From Sphingomonas liriopis (GTDB taxonomy: Bacteria > Pseudomonadota > Alphaproteobacteria > Sphingomonadales > Sphingomonadaceae): a stretch of DNA of 50,312 nt. The stretch's first letter is position 1. Each line of letters begins with the position of its first letter. The notes under the pieces are model-generated. The model worked only from the letters and a program-made list of their open reading frames with translations. It was not told where the DNA came from and searched no databases. The stretch lies in NCBI RefSeq assembly GCF_024211255.1, contig NZ_JAMLDY010000024.1:1-50312 (forward strand). The letters are read 5' to 3'. Position numbers and translations under genes: made by a program. This document shows, piece after piece, positions 1 through 14,167 of this stretch.

Positions 1-470
1 GTTCAGGTGTGTGACCAACGCGGGCGGGGAACCGAGCCGGACTGCGGCATCTCCGTGCCAGGGGTCCAACGGTCTCCCGCCCGCCATCCTTATCGCATAT
101 CTGCAACACACGGGGGTCCAGTTGGGTAAAGGTTTGTAATGACTTACACTCGGTCTTCCCAACTGGACCCCGGCCTCCGCCGGGGTGGTTCCGATTATGG
201 TGCGAGAGTCGCACAAGCGTTGGGGGGCAACAGGATGACACCGGGTAACGCCCTACGCCGACTGGCCGAACCGCATCGCGGCTTTCCCGGCAGATGCGAC
301 CTGGGTCTATATCCTGCAGATATTCGCAAAGGGCTCGGACACATCCGAACTGACAAATTGAGAGTTAAGGTGTCCGGATCCAGCAAGCAGCCACGCATGA
401 TGGCCGATTAGCCGTGGCAGAGCTGCGCCGGCGCCATGCCCATCCCCCCGTCCCACACCGGCCATCACTC
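1..470. other. Gene-free stretch with inverted repeats
   Basis: I see no convincing gene here. The only open frame over 60 residues on the plus strand (139-411) has no recognisable family and runs through a palindromic element, so it was not called. The stretch holds two nested inverted repeats (listed separately). It probably separates an upstream gene outside the window from the methyltransferase at 471. Confidence 0.6.
113..186. repeat. Nested palindromic intergenic element
   Basis: A 14-bp perfect inverted repeat has arms at 113-126 (GGGGTCCAGTTGGG) and 158-171. The right arm overlaps a second hairpin with ACCCCGGC (167-174) and GCCGGGGT (179-186) around a 4-nt loop. The two hairpins are mutually exclusive. 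The GGACCCCGG core resembles the element at 7977-8080, so this is probably one copy of a dispersed family. Confidence 0.6.
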
Positions 471-1301
471 ATGACCGCCGCGATCGACTGGCGCACCCGC
501 GTCGGCAGCGTCTGGGCGGAGGAATGGCAGCGCACCGACCGCATCTTCGCCGGTCTCGCGCCCCATCTCGACGCCGCGATCCGCACCGCCGCCCCCGCCG
601 CGTCGTTCGCCGCGCTCGACATCGGCTGCGGTGCCGGGACGACCGCCGCAGCACTCGCCGCCGCCCATCCCGACGGTCGGATCACCGGCGTGGACGTCTC
701 CGCCGACCTGCTCGCCGTCGCCCGGACCCGCCACGATGCGCTGACGAACCTCACCTTCCGCCACGCCGATGCGCTCGAGGCGGCGGCGGACCTCGCCCCA
801 CTCGACCTGCTCGTCTCGCGCCACGGGGTCATGTTCTTCGCCGAACCCGAACCTGCCTTCGCCCGCCTCCGCGCCGCAACACGACCCGGCGGCGCGCTCG
901 TCTTCAGCTGCTTCGCGAGCATCGCCGACAATCCCTGGGCGACGCTGGTCGCCCCGGCACCCGCGCCTTCACCGCACTACACCCCCGGCCCCTTCGCCTT
1001 CGCCGACACGACCCGCGTCGCAACCCTCCTCGCCGCCAGCGGATGGCGCGACGCGCAACCGCAACTGGTCCGCTTCGCCTATCGCGTCGCCGATAGCGAC
1101 GATCCGGTCGAAGAGGCCTTCGCCTTCTTCGCGCGCATCGGCCCGGCCGCGCGTGCGCTGCACGATGCCACACCGTCTGAACGCGCCGGGCTCGCCGTCC
1201 TCCTGCGCGACCGGCTGGCGGCGCAACGAAACGGGGCCGTCATCGATTTCCCCGCTGCGGCCTGGATCTGGACCGCACGGGCCACAGGGGAGCTGCCATG
1301 A
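471..1301 (+). CDS. Class I SAM-dependent methyltransferase
   Basis: A 276-residue protein with a Rossmann-type SAM-binding core. Motif I reads LDIGCGAGTT and is followed by an acidic strand end (TGVDVS), then a motif IV-like LLVSRHGVMFF. This fits the Methyltransf_11/25 group, whose members methylate small molecules, lipids or proteins; the substrate cannot be read here. The frame is open back to a GTG at 414, but the ATG at 471 opens a sequence with normal family spacing to motif I, so I prefer it. The stop overlaps the start of the glutathione S-transferase by ATGA, so the two are likely co-translated. Confidence 0.82.
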   Translation: MTAAIDWRTRVGSVWAEEWQRTDRIFAGLAPHLDAAIRTAAPAASFAALDIGCGAGTTAAALAAAHPDGRITGVDVSADLLAVARTRHDALTNLTFRHADALEAAADLAPLDLLVSRHGVMFFAEPEPAFARLRAATRPGGALVFSCFASIADNPWATLVAPAPAPSPHYTPGPFAFADTTRVATLLAASGWRDAQPQLVRFAYRVADSDDPVEEAFAFFARIGPAARALHDATPSERAGLAVLLRDRLAAQRNGAVIDFPAAAWIWTARATGELP

Positions 1302-1933
1302 TTATCGTCCACCATCTCGAGAACAGCCGGTCGCAGCGGATTTTGTGGATGCTCGAGGAACTCGGCCTCGATTATGAGATCAAGCGCTATGAGCGCGACA
1401 CGAAGACGATGCTCGCGCCACCCGAGCTCAAGCGCGTCCACCCGCTCGGCAAGTCGCCGGTGATCGAGGACCGCGACGTCGACGGCGGCCGCGTCATCGC
1501 CGAAACCGGTGCGATCGTCGAATATCTGGTCGAGAAGGCCGACGGCAAATTGGGCCCGCCCGCGCACCGCGATTCGGCGCTGCGCTATCGCTTCTGGCTG
1601 CATTATGCCGAAGGATCGATGATGCCGCCGCTGCTGCTCAAGCTGGTGCTGAGCCGCATCCCGCTGATGGGCAAGCCGGCGATCAAACGCATCCAGCCGA
1701 TGATCGACGTCCATCTCGATTACGTCGAATCGGAACTGGCGCAACGCCCCTGGTTCGCCGGCGACGCGATGACCGCGGCCGATATCATGATGAGCTTCCC
1801 GATCGAGGCGGCACGCAGCCGCGCCGGCCTCGATGCCTCGCGCCCAGCAACGATCGCCTGGCTCGAAAAGGTTCACGCCCGCCCGGCCTATCAGGCGGCG
1901 CTGGCGAAGGGCGGACCCTACGCCTACGCCTGA
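1298..1933 (+). CDS. Glutathione S-transferase
   Basis: A 211-residue cytosolic GST. The thioredoxin-like N-terminal domain begins IIVHHLENSRSQR; the Ser in that loop is the likely glutathione-activating position. The conserved Pro sits in LGKSPVIED and the glutathione-contacting ETGAIVEYL follows. The helical C-terminal domain contains the WFAGDAMTAADIM motif typical of the family. It would conjugate or isomerise electrophiles using glutathione. It overlaps the upstream methyltransferase by 4 bp, suggesting a two-gene operon, and converges on the symporter gene across a palindromic repeat. Confidence 0.9.
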   Translation: MIIVHHLENSRSQRILWMLEELGLDYEIKRYERDTKTMLAPPELKRVHPLGKSPVIEDRDVDGGRVIAETGAIVEYLVEKADGKLGPPAHRDSALRYRFWLHYAEGSMMPPLLLKLVLSRIPLMGKPAIKRIQPMIDVHLDYVESELAQRPWFAGDAMTAADIMMSFPIEAARSRAGLDASRPATIAWLEKVHARPAYQAALAKGGPYAYA

Positions 1934-1951
1934 CGCGCCCCCCGATCCCGT

Positions 1952-1996
1952 CGTTCGCGCTGAGCGTCACCGCCCTTCGGCGGCTCAGGGCGAACG
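1952..1996. repeat. Palindromic repeat, possible bidirectional terminator
   Basis: Arms CGTTCGCGCTGAGC (1952-1965) and GCTCAGGGCGAACG (1983-1996) pair with one mismatch. They lie between the convergent GST and symporter genes. The arms share the CGTTCGC/CTGAG core found at 12.5, 35.4 and 40.0 kb. The location suggests a transcript end for both genes, but there is no T-tract. Confidence 0.55.
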
Positions 1997-2005
1997 GATG
2001 GGGGT

Positions 2006-3319
2006 TTAGTGCCGGAAGCTGGTCGCCGGCGGGATCGCGGGCCCCTCCGCCACCGCCGGGTCGCCGTCGATCGGTTCGCGCGGATCGAACCCGCCCTCCC
2101 ACTTGGCCACCACCGACGCCGCCACCGCATTGCCGATCACGTTGGTCGCGGTGCGCCCCATGTCGAGGAAATGGTCGATCGCCAGGATCAGCAGCAGCCC
2201 CGCCTCCGGAATGTCGAACACCGGCAGCACCGCGGCGATCACCACCAGGCTGGCGCGCGGCACCCCGGCGATCCCCTTCGACGAGATCATCAGGAACAGC
2301 AGCATCGCGATCTGCGTGCCGATCGGCATGTCGATGCCATAGGCCTGGGCGATGAACAGCGACGCGAAGGTCATGTAGATCATCGACCCGTCGAGGTTGA
2401 ACGAATAGCCGAGCGGCAGCACGAAACTGGCGATCCGCGGCGGCACCCCGAACTTGTCGAGCGCTTCCAGCATCCGCGGATAGGCGGCCTCCGACGAGGC
2501 GGTGGTGAACGCCACCAGCAGCGGCTCGCGGACGTAGCGGATTAGCTCGCGGATGCGCGGCCCGATAAACAGGAAGCCTAGCCCGAGCAGGATCGCCCAC
2601 AGGCACAGCAGCGCGAAGTAGAAGCTGCCCATGAAGAAGGCGAGCTGCCCGATCACGCTCGCGCCGCGCTCGGTCAGCGTCGCCGCGACCGCGCAGAACA
2701 CCGCGAACGGCGCGACGCGCATCACATAGTCGGTGATCCGCAGCATCACCGCGACCAGCCCCTCGACGCCGCGGATCAGCGGCTTGGCCGGTTCGCCGAC
2801 GGCGGTGATCGCGACGCCGACGAAGATCGAGAAGACGACGATCTGCAGGATCTCGTTGGTCGCCATCGCCTCGATCATCGAAGCGGGGACGATATGGGTG
2901 ATGAACTTGTCGAGGCTGAACGCCGCGGTGGCGATCCCCGCATCGGCATCGACCGGCGGCAGGGCGAGGTTGATGCCGACCCCTGGCTGGATCAGGTTGA
3001 CCAGCACGAGGCCGAGGCCCAGCGACAGAAGGCTCGCGCCGATGAACCAGCCGATCGCCTTCGCGCCGACCCGGCCAAGCGCCGCGGTGTCGCCCATCTG
3101 CGCGATGCCGCTGACCAGCGTGGCGAAGACCAGCGGCGCGATGATCATCTTGATGAGCCGCAGGAAGATCGTCGTGCCGATCGCAAAATAGCCGGCGATG
3201 CCCTTCAGCCGCGCCGCCGCGGCAGGCGTGCCGTCGTCCAGCCAGCCGTTGATCGCCAGTCCGACGACGATGCCGAGCGCCAGGCCGATCACGATAAACA
3301 CAGTCAGCCGCTTGGCCAT
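2006..3319 (-). CDS. Dicarboxylate/amino acid:cation symporter
   Basis: A 437-residue inner-membrane protein of the DAACS (GltP/DctA) family, which couples uptake of C4-dicarboxylates or acidic amino acids to Na+ or H+. The N terminus is a hydrophobic helix (LTVFIVIGLALGIVVGL). The HP1 serine-rich loop is seen in TTASSEAAYPRML, the TM7 region in SFNLDGSMIYMT, and HP2/TM8 around MISSKGIAGVPRAS and DRFLDMGRTATNV-like sequence. The frame is open far upstream, but the ATG at 3319 gives the standard family length and N terminus. The substrate (glutamate, aspartate or succinate) is not decidable here. It is divergent from the M24 peptidase. Confidence 0.88.
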   Translation of the reverse strand: MAKRLTVFIVIGLALGIVVGLAINGWLDDGTPAAAARLKGIAGYFAIGTTIFLRLIKMIIAPLVFATLVSGIAQMGDTAALGRVGAKAIGWFIGASLLSLGLGLVLVNLIQPGVGINLALPPVDADAGIATAAFSLDKFITHIVPASMIEAMATNEILQIVVFSIFVGVAITAVGEPAKPLIRGVEGLVAVMLRITDYVMRVAPFAVFCAVAATLTERGASVIGQLAFFMGSFYFALLCLWAILLGLGFLFIGPRIRELIRYVREPLLVAFTTASSEAAYPRMLEALDKFGVPPRIASFVLPLGYSFNLDGSMIYMTFASLFIAQAYGIDMPIGTQIAMLLFLMISSKGIAGVPRASLVVIAAVLPVFDIPEAGLLLILAIDHFLDMGRTATNVIGNAVAASVVAKWEGGFDPREPIDGDPAVAEGPAIPPATSFRH

Positions 3320-3391
3320 GCATACACTCCCGAAATTGCGGCGCAGGGAAGGGGATTGCGGGCTCCGGGTCAAGCGCCGTATCGCTGGCCG

Positions 3392-4651
3392 ATGGTTGTC
3401 TCGCCCTCCCGCCGCTCGATCCTCGCCGCCGCCGCGACGCTGCCGCTGCTGACGTCGGGCGTGCTGCGCGCCGCCGAGCCCGACCTGTCGGCCTTGCGCG
3501 ACATGACGGCCGGCGCGGTGCCGATCGGCCCGGAAGAACGCGCCCGCCGGCTTGCCCGGGCACAGGCGCTGATGGCGGCTAACGGGCTCGGCGCGGTCCT
3601 GATCGAGCCGGGATCGTCGATGGTCTATTTCACCGGCGTGCGCTGGGGCCGCAGCGAACGCCCGACGCTCGCGGTGCTGCCGCGCGAGGGCCAGCCGCTG
3701 ATCGTCACGCCCTTCTTCGAGGAACCCTCGGTACGCCAGACGCTGGCCGTACCGGCGGAGGTGCGCGTCTGGCAGGAGGACGGCAATGCGCTTGGCGTCG
3801 TCGCCGGCTGGCTGCGGGAACGCAGGCTCGACCGGCTGCCGATCGGGATCGAGGAGACGACGCGCACCTTCATCCCGACGGACCTCGCCCGCTTCGCGCC
3901 GGACACGCGACAGGTCAGCGCCAACCCGGTCGTCCGCGGCTGCCGGATGGTGAAGACCCCTGCCGAGCTCGCGCTGATGCAGACCGCCACCGACGTGACG
4001 ATCGCTGCCTATCGCTGGCTGGCGCCGCGGGTCGAGACGGGCATGACCGGCGGAGAGATCGGCGCGCTGATGACCGCCGCCACCCGCAAGCTCGGCGGCG
4101 ACCCCGAATTCGCGCTCGCGCTGATCGGCCCCGCCGCCGCCTTGCCGCACGGCAGTCGCGAGGTGCACCGGATCGCACCGGGCGAGATCCTGCTGATGGA
4201 CTGCGGCTGCACCGTGCAGGGCTACCAGTCCGACGTCTCGCGCACTTGGGTGCCCAAGGGCAGCGCGAGCGCCGAACACCGCAAGGTCTGGGACCAGGTC
4301 GCCCACGGCCAGCAGGTCGCCTTCGCCGCCGCCCGCATCGGTGCGACCGCAGGCAGCGTCGACGACGCGGTGCGGCGCTATTACACCGGCCTCGGCTACG
4401 GCCCCGACTACAAGCTCCCCGGCCTGTCGCACCGCACCGGCCACGGCATCGGCATGGACGGCCACGAACCCGTCAACCTCGTCCGCGGTGAGACGACGAG
4501 GCTGGCGCCGGGCATGTGCTTCTCGAACGAGCCCGGCCTCTACCTGCCCGGCCGGTTCGGCGTCCGGCTGGAGGATTGCTTCCACATGACCGCCAAGGGG
4601 CCGCGGTGGTTCTCGACGCCGCCAACGTCGATCGATCAGCCGTTCGCATGA
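3392..4651 (+). CDS. Exported M24-family metallopeptidase (Xaa-Pro aminopeptidase type)
   Basis: A 419-residue pita-bread peptidase with an N-terminal twin-arginine-like signal (SRRSILAAAATLPLL). A creatinase-type N-terminal domain precedes the catalytic domain. The five metal ligands are visible at D270 (LMDCG), D281 (YQSDVSRT), H351 (TGHGIGMDGH), E380 (SNEPGLY) and E394 (RLEDCF). It likely removes residues N-terminal to proline from peptides in the periplasm, after folding and metal loading in the cytoplasm. The ATG at 3392 starts exactly before the signal. Its stop overlaps the next start by ATGA. Confidence 0.88.
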   Translation: MVVSPSRRSILAAAATLPLLTSGVLRAAEPDLSALRDMTAGAVPIGPEERARRLARAQALMAANGLGAVLIEPGSSMVYFTGVRWGRSERPTLAVLPREGQPLIVTPFFEEPSVRQTLAVPAEVRVWQEDGNALGVVAGWLRERRLDRLPIGIEETTRTFIPTDLARFAPDTRQVSANPVVRGCRMVKTPAELALMQTATDVTIAAYRWLAPRVETGMTGGEIGALMTAATRKLGGDPEFALALIGPAAALPHGSREVHRIAPGEILLMDCGCTVQGYQSDVSRTWVPKGSASAEHRKVWDQVAHGQQVAFAAARIGATAGSVDDAVRRYYTGLGYGPDYKLPGLSHRTGHGIGMDGHEPVNLVRGETTRLAPGMCFSNEPGLYLPGRFGVRLEDCFHMTAKGPRWFSTPPTSIDQPFA

Positions 4652-5288
4652 GGCGCCCCGATTTGCGTCCTACGGCCGTGAAGATCGTGATCGCCGGCTG
4701 GATCGTCGGTTTTATCGTTCTTGTATCGTGGACGGGCAATCAGGGCCGAATGTGGCTTGCTTTCGTTGCAATGGCGGTAATTGGCTTCGCTGCCGTGACT
4801 TTACATGAGGCCGGGCATGTCCTGGGCGGTTGGGCAACCGGCGCGCGCCTGTCCGTTTTTTCGGTATGGCCAATACAGCTCCGGCTTGATCCGTTCGCGC
4901 TTGGTCGGATGCGGCGGGCGAACGAGGGTGACATCGGAGGATATGTTCGGATGATCTACGACCGACCGACATGGCGTCGCTGGGTCTGGATGATTGCGGG
5001 AGGGCCCGTGGCCAATATCGCCGCCGCCCTGATGCTTGCAGTATGGGCATCGCACTACCCTGCTTATACCGCATGGTGGGCGATTGGCTGGGCCGCGGCC
5101 GTTGTATCGGTGACGCTTGGCGGCGCTAACCTTCTGCCCTTTCAGTGTCGACGCGGCGTGCCATTGAAGTCGAGCGATGGCGCCTGGCTGCGGCTCGCGT
5201 GGCAATTGCACCTCCGCGATCGTCAGCGTCGTCAGCGACGGTTGCGCTGCTTGGCAACGAGCGGCCTCCCGTCTAAGCCCCTCGGGCT

Positions 5289-5292
<4 letters not shown>
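4648..5292 (+). CDS. M50-like (site-2 protease type) membrane zinc peptidase
   Basis: A 214-residue multi-pass membrane protein. TM1 lies at about 13-30; the next helix carries HEAGH (H53, E54, H57), the zinc-binding motif of M50 proteases. GGPVANI follows, as in the family, and a third-ligand motif NLLPF (N161) ends in a downstream SDG (D177). The spacing matches short M50 relatives, but the insertion between NLLPF and DG and the basic, Gln/Arg-rich tail are unusual. By eye the codon use is less GC-biased than its neighbours. It overlaps both the M24 gene and alaS by ATGA, so it is embedded in one translationally coupled chain. The substrate is unknown. Confidence 0.72.
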
Positions 5293-7946
<2,654 letters not shown>

Positions 7947-7976
7947 TAAGCCCTAACCGCCCGACCAAACCCGTCG

Positions 7977-8083
7977 TCACCCCGGACTTGTTCCGGGGTC
8001 CACCGTACGGCAGGCGAATGGCCCGAGGCTCTGGCCGATGCGTCCGGGGGTGGGTGGACCCCGGAACACGTCCGGGGTGACGG
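7977..8083. repeat. Inverted pair of GTCACCCCGGA repeat units
   Basis: A unit beginning TCACCCCGGACTTGTTCCGG (7977) is followed by its inverted counterpart GTGGACCCCGGAACACGTCC (8053 on). Each unit is itself a hairpin and the two together form a larger stem. They lie between alaS and the convergent gene at 8118, a position where sphingomonad genomes often carry such elements. A role in transcript ends is possible. Confidence 0.65.
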
Positions 8084-8088
8084 GGAGG

Positions 8089-8112
8089 TGGGGAGGACCG
8101 CAGCCCTCCCCA
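8089..8112 (-). terminator. Candidate hairpin terminator for the 8118 gene
   Basis: TGGGGAGG (8089-8096) pairs with CCTCCCCA (8105-8112) across an 8-nt loop, just beyond the stop of the minus-strand secreted protein gene. There is no clear T-tract, so efficiency is uncertain. Confidence 0.4.
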
Positions 8113-8117
8113 TCACG

Positions 8118-8732
8118 TTACTTCGTCGGAGCGCTCGTGGTCGCACCCGCGGTCGCCGCGGCGAGCTGATCGGCGGTGATGCCGACGATCACCTTGCCGC
8201 TCGCATCGGCGCTAAAGCCGGCGATCGGCAGCTTCACGTCGCCCTTGGCGGTGGTTACCGTCACGAACTGCGCGTCGGCCGATTTGATCGTGCCGAGCGT
8301 CGCGCCCTGCAGGCCGCTGACCGACGTGCCGGGAACGAGCTTCGACTTGACCGCCGCCTGCGCCTGCGCCTGCGAGCTGGCGACCGCGGCGTCGAGGTCC
8401 GCCTTGGTCATCGCCATCGCGAAGCCCTTGTCGGTCTTGCCGATCGACGTCGGCGGCACGGGGACCTGCGCGGTGCCGGTGTTGAGCACCACCGCCTGCG
8501 GGGTGATGCTGGCGACCGTGCCGAGCGCGACGCCGGCACTGTCGTAGATCGTCGCGCCCACCGTCGGGGCGGTCGCGGTAGCCGCGGCACCGGTCTGTGC
8601 CGCCGCGCCGGTCGCGGGCGTCGTCGTCTGGGTGGGCGCAGGCATCGGCGTACGGCCGGGTTGGGCTTGCTGTGCCAGAGCCGCGGCGGGCACCATAATC
8701 AGGCTGCCGATCGTCAGGGCCAGGGTACGCAT
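8118..8732 (-). CDS. Secreted Ala/Thr-rich protein with PRC-barrel-like segments
   Basis: A 204-residue protein with a signal peptide (first ~20 residues, ending ALAQQ), then a low-complexity Ala/Thr/Pro linker to about residue 55. Two short beta-rich segments follow: GATIYDSAGVALGTVASI and GATLGTIKSADAQFVTV. Both have the pattern of PRC-barrel or QRC-type repeats in periplasmic proteins (a turn, then LGTV/LGTI and a V-rich strand). No catalytic motif is visible. Probably a periplasmic protein of unknown function. It is transcribed towards alaS and is not obviously in an operon. Confidence 0.65.
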   Translation of the reverse strand: MRTLALTIGSLIMVPAAALAQQAQPGRTPMPAPTQTTTPATGAAAQTGAAATATAPTVGATIYDSAGVALGTVASITPQAVVLNTGTAQVPVPPTSIGKTDKGFAMAMTKADLDAAVASSQAQAQAAVKSKLVPGTSVSGLQGATLGTIKSADAQFVTVTTAKGDVKLPIAGFSADASGKVIVGITADQLAAATAGATTSAPTK

Positions 8733-8827
8733 TCGAGATTCTCCATCTTCGTTGTTGTGACAGAGAAACGACCTCGTCTCTTATACGGTTCCGTCCGCTT
8801 CGGCCGGGCGCGAAATGGCAGCCGAGA

Positions 8828-9177
8828 TCAACCGCTTACAGGTAATCGCACCGTGCCATCCGGAGCCCGCTCGAGCGGGGCGTAGGCGATCACCGTCTCC
8901 AGCAGCAATGGTTCGTACAGGTGCGGAAACAGCTGGCCACCGCGCGATTCCTCCCATTTCAGCGACGCACCGAAGCTGCCCAGATCGACCGCGACGACGT
9001 GCAGATCGTCCTGCCCGGCGAAATGCTTGTCGACGGTTTCGGTCAGCTGCCCGGCGGTCGACATATGGATATAGCCATCGGCCAGATCGACCGGCGCACC
9101 GGCGAAGCGGCCATCGCGCTGGAGCGTCGCCATCTGCTCGCCGGTTAGCACCTTGTACGCGGTCGTCGGCCTGTCGC

Positions 9178-9181
<4 letters not shown>
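8828..9181 (-). CDS. DUF952 family protein
   Basis: A 117-residue cytosolic protein. It carries the family features AYKVLTGEQM at the start, DGYIHMSTAGQL in the middle, and FPHLYEPL towards the end; the HMST region and the HLY motif are the conserved parts of DUF952. The fold relates to ADP-ribosyltransferase-like proteins, but no function is established. It starts with GTG at 9181, overlapping the gyrA stop (GTGA), so it is translated as a follower of gyrA. Confidence 0.85.
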
Positions 9182-11973
<2,792 letters not shown>

Positions 11974-12040
11974 GGCAATACGCTTTCGGATTGTTACAGA
12001 TGTGTGCCGATGGTCCTAGGCACATCGCTACCGAAAGTCA

Positions 12041-12068
12041 CGCGCGTACGCCCGTACGCGTACGCGCG
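12041..12068. repeat. CGTACG-rich inverted repeat
   Basis: CGCGCGTACG (12041-12050) pairs with CGTACGCGCG (12059-12068) around an 8-nt loop that itself holds another CGTACG. It sits between the stop of the small secreted protein gene and the gyrA start, so it may end the former's transcript or influence gyrA transcription. Confidence 0.5.
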
Positions 12069-12082
12069 GGAGAAGGGGCGGG

Positions 12083-12376
12083 TTACTTCTTGCAGGCCGC
12101 CTTGTTGGCGTTGCCGGCCTTGCCGCAGTCGTAGGTGATGGTCTTGCCGGTGCTGGTCTTGGTGGTGACCATGCGGCCCTTGGCGGCGGTGGCGGTCTTG
12201 ACCGTCGTCTTCGTCGTCGCGGTGGGTTTGCCGATCGCCGGCTTGGTCGTCGTGGTGGTGCGGCTGGTCGCGACCGTCTTGGCGGTGGTGGTGGGCTTGG
12301 TGCCTTGCGCAAAGGCGCTGGACCCGCAGCACAGGCTGGCCGCGGCGATCAGCGCGAGGGGGAGGGCTTTGGTCAT
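12083..12376 (-). CDS. Small secreted Thr/Lys-rich protein
   Basis: A 97-residue protein with a signal peptide (MTKALPLALIAAASLCCG, cleavage near FAQ). A Thr/Lys-rich, probably disordered middle precedes a compact end with two cysteines (TYDCGKAGNANKAACKK) that could form a disulphide. I have a vague memory of similar small sphingomonad proteins but no function. The frame is open to 12439, but the ATG at 12376 directly precedes the signal peptide. The net charge is strongly positive, which could favour contact with envelope polyanions (inference). Confidence 0.6.
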   Translation of the reverse strand: MTKALPLALIAAASLCCGSSAFAQGTKPTTTAKTVATSRTTTTTKPAIGKPTATTKTTVKTATAAKGRMVTTKTSTGKTITYDCGKAGNANKAACKK

Positions 12377-12460
12377 GGCATCGTCTCCAACGGCGGCGCG
12401 TGGCTCGCGCCGTCCTGTCGACGAGAATGCGCGCGCCAAGCTGAAGCCGCAATGGCCGGT

Positions 12461-12480
12461 TCATGACGTTTGCGTCATGA
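12461..12480. promoter_or_regulatory. 20-bp inverted repeat upstream of the small secreted gene
   Basis: TCATGACG and CGTCATGA flank a 4-nt spacer. The repeat lies about 85 bp upstream of the 12376 start, a plausible place for an operator or activator site. The cognate regulator is unknown. Confidence 0.4.
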
Positions 12481-12498
12481 TCCCCCGCCACCTGGTCC

Positions 12499-12566
12499 AC
12501 CGTTCACCCTGAACCTGTCGAAGGGGGGTGAGTCCCATCGTACGTCGACAGGCTCAGTACGAACGG
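12499..12566. repeat. Dispersed palindromic repeat (CCTGTCGAAG family)
   Basis: GTTCACCCTGAACCTGTCGA starts near 12502 and the reverse-oriented GTCGACAGGCTCAGTACGAA near 12545. The two halves form an imperfect inverted repeat between the convergent ends of a regulatory region and the SDR gene. The same core recurs at 15.55, 35.4, 39.97 and 40.03 kb. Confidence 0.6.
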
Positions 12567-12573
12567 GGGCGTG

Positions 12574-13263
12574 TCAGGGCGCGACCTCTTTCCCCTCGAA
12601 ATCGAACAATCTGCCGCTGTCCGGCGCCTTCAGTCCGTCGATCACGTCGAGCAGCTGCGACGCGGCACGATCCGGCGTGAAGAGCGTGCCAGCGCGGACG
12701 TTGCCCCGGAACGGCCTGGACAGCGCGGTATCGACCGTGCCCGGATGCAGTCCGACGACGATCGAGCGGTCGTTGCGCCGCTTTTCCTCGATGCTCAGAT
12801 TGCGCACCAGCTGGTTGAGCGCCGCCTTCGCCATCCGATAACCGTACCAGCCGCCGAGCCGGTTGTCGGAGATGCTGCCGATCCGTGCCGACAGGACGGC
12901 GAACACCGTCCGTCCCAGTTTCGGCATCAGCGGCAGCAGGTGTTTCGCCACCAGCGCTGGCCCGATCGCATTGACGCGCAGCGTCGTGGCGAGCCACTCG
13001 GCGTCGAGCTCGCGATAGGCCTTCTCCGGCCCCCGCTCGCCCTGATGCAACAGACCGGTGGCGACGATCACCAGCGACGGCGCCGGCCCCACGGCGATCC
13101 GCGCGGCGGCGGCGGCGATGCTCGCCTCGTCCTCGATGTCGATTGGATCGGCGCCGCTGCGCGACAGCGCATGAACGACGTCGAACGTGCCTTCGTCCTC
13201 GATCGCCGCGCACAATGCCACGCCGATCCCGCCCGTCGCGCCGACGACGACCGCGCTGGTCAT
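12574..13263 (-). CDS. Short-chain dehydrogenase/reductase
   Basis: A 229-residue Rossmann-fold oxidoreductase. The cofactor loop is VVGATGGIG near the N terminus, and the catalytic YxxxK appears as YGYRMAKAALNQL, preceded by the serine strand VLSARIGSISD. The C-terminal part is the usual HPGTVDTALSRPF. It resembles the C-factor/CsgA-like group of SDRs and probably uses NADP(H); its substrate is unknown. The start at 13263 overlaps the end of yaaA by 4 bp, so it follows yaaA in an operon. Confidence 0.85.
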   Translation of the reverse strand: MTSAVVVGATGGIGVALCAAIEDEGTFDVVHALSRSGADPIDIEDEASIAAAAARIAVGPAPSLVIVATGLLHQGERGPEKAYRELDAEWLATTLRVNAIGPALVAKHLLPLMPKLGRTVFAVLSARIGSISDNRLGGWYGYRMAKAALNQLVRNLSIEEKRRNDRSIVVGLHPGTVDTALSRPFRGNVRAGTLFTPDRAASQLLDVIDGLKAPDSGRLFDFEGKEVAP

Positions 13264-14000
13264 CGCACGAACCGCCACTGGTCGTCGCTGCTCGCGCCCG
13301 CATCGAAGGCATAGCCGTCGCTGTCGAAGCAACGCATCGCGTCGATATCGGTGACGCGATGCTCGATCATCCAGCGTGCCATCATCCCGCGCGCCTTCTT
13401 GGCATGAAAGCTGACGAAGCGGTCGCCGTCGCGGAAATCGACCGCGACCACGCGGACGCTCGCCGGCAGCCGCCCCGCCACCACCGCCCAATATTCCTGG
13501 CTGGCGAGGTTGAGCACGATGCCCGTCTCCTCGCGCGCGACATCCTCGGCGAGCGCCTGCGCGATCCGGTCGCCCCACCAGTCGGTCAGCTTCGTCTTCC
13601 GCGGCGCCCAGCGCGTGCCCATCTCCAGCCGATAGGGGCGCATCAGGTCGAGCGGACGCAGCAGGCCGTACAGCCCCGACAGCAGACGCAGGTGATCCTG
13701 CGCGAAGGCGACATGCTCGTCCTCCAGCGTCGCCGCATCGAGTCCGGTGTAGACGTCGCCGGCGAAGGCGAACAGCGCCGGCCGCTCGGGCGCGTGCGGG
13801 AAATCGCGGAAGCGATCCGCGTTGAGCTTCGCCAGCGCGGGCGAGATATGCATCAGCGCCGACAGCTTCTTCTGCGTCAGGTGCGACGCCGCCGCAGCGA
13901 GCCTCGCGGCCTCGTCGGCAAAGCGCGGCGTCGTCGGCGTCAGCGCGGGGAGCGGGCTCTCATAGTCGAGCGTCTTGGCGGGGGAGAGAACGGCGATCAT
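13260..14000 (-). CDS. yaaA: Peroxide stress protein YaaA
   Basis: A 246-residue member of the UPF0246/DUF328 family. The N-terminal signature MIAVLSPAKTLD is followed by the central YGLLRPLDLMRPYRLEMG and the C-terminal FVSFHAKKARG. In E. coli YaaA lowers intracellular free iron and limits Fenton damage during peroxide stress. Length and motifs are normal. It is divergent from the TPR gene at 14168, with about 165 bp between them for promoters. Confidence 0.93.
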   Translation of the reverse strand: MIAVLSPAKTLDYESPLPALTPTTPRFADEAARLAAAASHLTQKKLSALMHISPALAKLNADRFRDFPHAPERPALFAFAGDVYTGLDAATLEDEHVAFAQDHLRLLSGLYGLLRPLDLMRPYRLEMGTRWAPRKTKLTDWWGDRIAQALAEDVAREETGIVLNLASQEYWAVVAGRLPASVRVVAVDFRDGDRFVSFHAKKARGMMARWMIEHRVTDIDAMRCFDSDGYAFDAGASSDDQWRFVR

Positions 14001-14167
14001 CGTTGCCGCCGGTAGCCGCCCGCCGCGCGCCGTTCAATCGCCGTTCAGTGGGCGCCGGGCATCCGCATCGCCTCTATGGCATCGCTTGTACGCCCCGCGC
14101 GGGACCGTTAGAGGCCCCACGAACGTTAGCGGCAGCGATGCCCCCAATGGTTGGAGAGAGAGTTAGC

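Noticed and set aside
139..411. 90-residue plus-strand frame
   Set aside because: It reads through a palindromic intergenic element and shows no ribosome site or family.
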